This document shows positions 22,841 to 25,323 of a stretch of DNA of 25,323 nucleotides, in pieces. The notes under the pieces are model-generated. The model was not told the origin of the DNA. It was given only the letters and a program-made list of their open reading frames with translations, and did not search any database. Both the position numbers and the translations under genes were made by a program. Position 1 is the stretch's first letter, and each line of letters opens with the position of its first letter. The stretch comes from Bdellovibrionaceae bacterium UBA6776 (lineage in GTDB: Bacteria; Bdellovibrionota; Bdellovibrionia; Bdellovibrionales; UBA1609), in the NCBI GenBank assembly GCA_002453155.1, contig DKGG01000058.1, forward strand, positions 1 to 25,323. The letters run 5' to 3'.

Positions 22841-23716
22841 TCAGTCCAAGTCTTTCAAGCCCGAAAGCGGATGATGCTTTTCCACTTCTTCCTTTAAAAC
22901 TTTTCCGGACACCGAAGTGTAAATTTGAGTGGTCTGAATGCTGGAATGACCCAAAAGCATTTGAATGGTTCGAAGATCCGCTCCTCCCTCAAGAAGAGCC
23001 GTGGCGCAACCATGGCGGAATTGATGGGGCGAAATGGTGGTTTTAAACCCAGCCTTCTTCGACCAAGCATCCAACCATCTCCAAATATCGATGCGACTGG
23101 GACGGTTGCCCCGGTCGTTGACCAAAATAGAATTGGTCGGTGGTTTAACCAAATGGGGCCTGATATGTCGGATGTAATCTTTCAACTCCGTTAAAAGATT
23201 TTCGGCCAAGGGAACCAATCTCTCTTTTGAGCCTTTTCCCACAACCTTAAGCCATCCCTCTGACGGATTAAAATCGTAAAGACTCAAAGAAATCAACTCA
23301 CTCACTCGACAACCCAGTCCAAACAAAAGCAGCAATGTAATTTGATTGCGAGCGGTCTTGTAAACATCTTCCACCGCTGCCGCTTCAAATAAAGTTTCAA
23401 ACTCTTTTAACGTGATGGGCTTCGGAAGAGAGGCTTTGACTTTTGGAGGTCTCAACTCGCGAAGCTCCGGCGCATCCACTCCATGGCTTTCTAAAAACTT
23501 CAAATAGGTGCGCACACTGCTTACCACTCGCGCTTGAGAGCGAATGGAAAGCCCACGCTTTTTCATAAATTCTTGAAACTCACGGAGGGGTTTGTTGGTG
23601 CGCTTGAAATCTTCGTACATTTCCAAGTCACGGCGATAAGCCATCACGGTGTTGCGAGAACGGCCACGGACATTTTGCAAATCATCGAAGAATTCGACCC
23701 ACATTGGAAGTGCCAT
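22841..23716 (-). CDS. XerC/XerD-type tyrosine recombinase (291 aa)
   Basis: The N-terminal SAM-like domain spans about residues 5-85 and the catalytic domain 100-280. The full catalytic set is present: R137 ('GCRVSEL'), K161 ('GKGSKERLVPL'), H231 and R234 ('HQFRHGCA'), H257 ('LLGHSSIQTT') and Y266 ('IYTSV'). The length of 291 fits XerC/D (about 295-300), which resolve chromosome dimers at dif near FtsK. I cannot tell C from D. It is followed by the ComM-like gene on the same strand, which fits a housekeeping role rather than an element integrase. Confidence 0.92.
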   Translation of the reverse strand: MALPMWVEFFDDLQNVRGRSRNTVMAYRRDLEMYEDFKRTNKPLREFQEFMKKRGLSIRSQARVVSSVRTYLKFLESHGVDAPELRELRPPKVKASLPKPITLKEFETLFEAAAVEDVYKTARNQITLLLLFGLGCRVSELISLSLYDFNPSEGWLKVVGKGSKERLVPLAENLLTELKDYIRHIRPHLVKPPTNSILVNDRGNRPSRIDIWRWLDAWSKKAGFKTTISPHQFRHGCATALLEGGADLRTIQMLLGHSSIQTTQIYTSVSGKVLKEEVEKHHPLSGLKDLD

Positions 23717-23790
23717 GGATCAATTACCGCGCGATTTCAAGACTTTGGCAAGAAAAATTATGTAACAATGACTCGGTGAAGAATGTGTTG

Positions 23791-24408
23791 TTAAAGTTGG
23801 TAGCCCACCATTGTGGAAAACTGTCCCACATAGCTTTCAATGCCTGCCGCATCAAAATCGAAGACATCCATGCGAAGCACAGGCTCCAAATCTTCTGCGT
23901 CATTGAGATAGCGGGTTCTTAAAACCAATTTTTCCTGATCGCCAACTCCAAGAACCGCAACATACTCGCCATTGTCGATGACGGCTTTGCGCGTTCCAAA
24001 CAAAATTTTGGTTTGCAAAGTCTCTGAACCAGATTCCCGAAAGGAAATCATCATTGCGGTTTCAGATCCTTCTGTTGTGAGAAGGTCCACATAGAAAAGT
24101 TGAATGTAATCGATGTTTCCATACCAAAGATCCGAACGATCTATAAATGCAAACGAAGCCAAACTTGCCGTGCTGAGCACCGGGCCGTAAACCTCACTGT
24201 CAGAATAGTAAATGGCCGCACCAGGAGTCTTTGCCAATTGAAGAAAGCGATTCATTTCTGTGGAGCTGGCACTTGCTGCGGTTTGATCCAATTGATCAAG
24301 AATAAAACTCCCTTGATCGGTGGAAGAAATTCGATATTGATTGGAGCAGCTGACTCCAAAAAAGACTGTGATTAAGCTTAAAACAAGAATCCATTTTTGA
24401 TGTTTCAT
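23791..24408 (-). CDS. Lipoprotein, unknown function (205 aa)
   Basis: The start is the ATG at 24408; a GTG four codons upstream lies inside the previous gene. The signal 'MKHQKWILVLSLITVFFGVSC' ends in a good lipobox (F-G-V-S-C), with N-S after the Cys. The mature protein is acidic and beta-rich, with no further Cys. Its start is one base after the stop of the upstream lipoprotein gene, so the two are translationally coupled and probably form one envelope complex or pathway. No domain is recognised. Confidence 0.85.
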   Translation of the reverse strand: MKHQKWILVLSLITVFFGVSCSNQYRISSTDQGSFILDQLDQTAASASSTEMNRFLQLAKTPGAAIYYSDSEVYGPVLSTASLASFAFIDRSDLWYGNIDYIQLFYVDLLTTEGSETAMMISFRESGSETLQTKILFGTRKAVIDNGEYVAVLGVGDQEKLVLRTRYLNDAEDLEPVLRMDVFDFDAAGIESYVGQFSTMVGYQL

Positions 24409-24409
24409 T

Positions 24410-25132
24410 TTACAACCCACCGTTAAAGGCTTTGTTCAAATCAAGATCTGAAAAGATTCCTAATTTTTTATATCCATTGTCTGGATTGACGGCAGCCGTG
24501 GTATTGACTTCGCGGCCGGATTTCCAAGCACGGCAATCGTATGGCCCCAAAGATACAAACCAACACCAAGACGGCGGTCGTGGAGCATAGGTGTAACCAA
24601 AGTTCTTAAACCAAATGGATCCAGAAGCGTAAGATTCGTTTCCGCCACCGTCACCAAGGTTGGTCACTCCATCAATCACAACAACAATGGCTCCGATGTA
24701 ATCTTCAAAAAAGCCATGCCACACATCTTTGCCATCTTTTTGAAACCAAATGTTGTACTTGGATTCTTCCGCAGAATGGCCGGCAGTGAAAAAGCCTTCA
24801 CGGAGTTGTCCGTTGTCGGTGTAAGAAACGCGAATGGTTCCCCCAAAAGCTTCGCCATAGCGAACCACATTCATTGTCATTTGAATGTCTTGAGGACTGT
24901 TCATTGGACGACCGGTGTATTCGCTCATTCGAGAGATGGATGTGATTTGAAGAGGTGCCGATGCTCCATAAAGCATTCCTGGGTCGTAGCCAGGTCCGAC
25001 CTGTCCTGGAGTGTACACGGTGCCATCTGTTGGAATGGCTTGAGTGACCGAGCTTCCAGAGCTGGATTCTTTTTTCGCACAGCTGACGGCGAAGAAGGTC
25101 AAGGCTGCGACAATTAGGATTTGGTGTTTCAT
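24410..25132 (-). CDS. Lipoprotein, unknown function (240 aa)
   Basis: GGGGGAG lies a few bases before the ATG at 25132, which begins 'MKHQILIVAALTFFAVSC', a standard lipoprotein signal; the frame from 25150 adds six residues without a ribosome site. After the Cys there is a Ser/Gly linker, then a beta-rich domain of about 190 residues with many aromatic and Gly residues and two Cys in 'WCWFVSLGPYDC'. Its N-terminus resembles that of the following lipoprotein (MKHQ), which suggests they evolved as a pair. It is the first gene of a two-gene operon. No family is recognised. Confidence 0.85.
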   Translation of the reverse strand: MKHQILIVAALTFFAVSCAKKESSSGSSVTQAIPTDGTVYTPGQVGPGYDPGMLYGASAPLQITSISRMSEYTGRPMNSPQDIQMTMNVVRYGEAFGGTIRVSYTDNGQLREGFFTAGHSAEESKYNIWFQKDGKDVWHGFFEDYIGAIVVVIDGVTNLGDGGGNESYASGSIWFKNFGYTYAPRPPSWCWFVSLGPYDCRAWKSGREVNTTAAVNPDNGYKKLGIFSDLDLNKAFNGGL

Positions 25133-25150
25133 AACTCCCCCATTTTTCAT

Positions 25151-25323
25151 TTCAATAGGATGAAAATGCCAAGCCCGTGCCGAGATTCTATACAGTTCTA
25201 TTTTATTGATATTACTGGTTTTTTTGATGTTTTGTTTCGTTTTGAGACAGATTGGAGACTGTCAAAGTCCCTGGTGTCTAACCAAAATTGTCACCGGAAG
25301 GGGTTCTTTTCGACTTCGAGTGG
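25151..25323. other. Upstream region of the lipoprotein operon
   Basis: No gene is visible. TTGACA occurs on the minus strand at 25265-25260, but no matching -10 sits at normal spacing. A TATAGA on the same strand (near 25187-25192) lacks a good -35. Confidence 0.3.

Overview
The window looks like a chromosomal stretch from a member of the Bdellovibrionota (Bdellovibrio-like predators and relatives). The clues are a Phe-Gln-Asn-Cys lipobox, an XRE-plus-DUF4423 type regulator, and many small proteins with Sec or lipoprotein signals and no recognisable family. This is inference from gene style; no rRNA or marker gene is present to prove it.

Layout. (1) 1-5.4 kb: the 3' part of a lipoprotein gene with a beta-helix-like N-terminus and a duplicated C-terminal module, a terminator, an 860-base gap with only gene debris, and a 980-residue exported protein of unknown function. 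(2) 5.4-5.9 kb: a non-coding boundary that holds a 16-base copy of the 3' end of tRNA-Cys. (3) 5.9-14.2 kb: a run of small exported proteins and lipoproteins on both strands, one possible ADP-ribosyltransferase-like secreted protein, an XRE/DUF4423-type regulator with a divergent promoter that contains an inverted repeat, a frameshifted gene, and a VOC-family enzyme. (4) 14.2-17.9 kb: a mobile-element remnant with a 5'-truncated glycine-zipper protein, an orphan DNA methyltransferase, a basic ribbon-helix-helix-like protein, an excisionase-like HTH protein and a tyrosine integrase. (5) 18.1-21.0 kb: more small exported proteins, several Cys-rich, plus a Dph6/DUF71-type ATP pyrophosphatase that overlaps one of them. 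It ends in a strong terminator and an 11-bp tandem repeat. (6) 21.2-25.3 kb: what looks like core chromosome, with tRNA-Cys, a ComM/YifB AAA+ protein, a XerC/D recombinase and a tightly spaced two-lipoprotein operon.

Main interpretation. The 3'-terminal 16 bases of tRNA-Cys (21210-21225) recur exactly, in the same orientation, at 5578-5593. They bracket 15.6 kb that carries an integrase, an excisionase-like gene and a methylase. CTGTCCC repeats with 11-bp spacing lie just inside both ends, and related motifs lie behind the integrase. I read the interval as a genomic island inserted at tRNA-Cys whose cargo is mostly small secreted or periplasmic proteins. Inside it, the 14.2-18.1 kb integrase module is bracketed by a 9-bp repeat, and the left copy sits where two divergent genes both lose their 5' ends. 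This suggests nested insertion or deletion.
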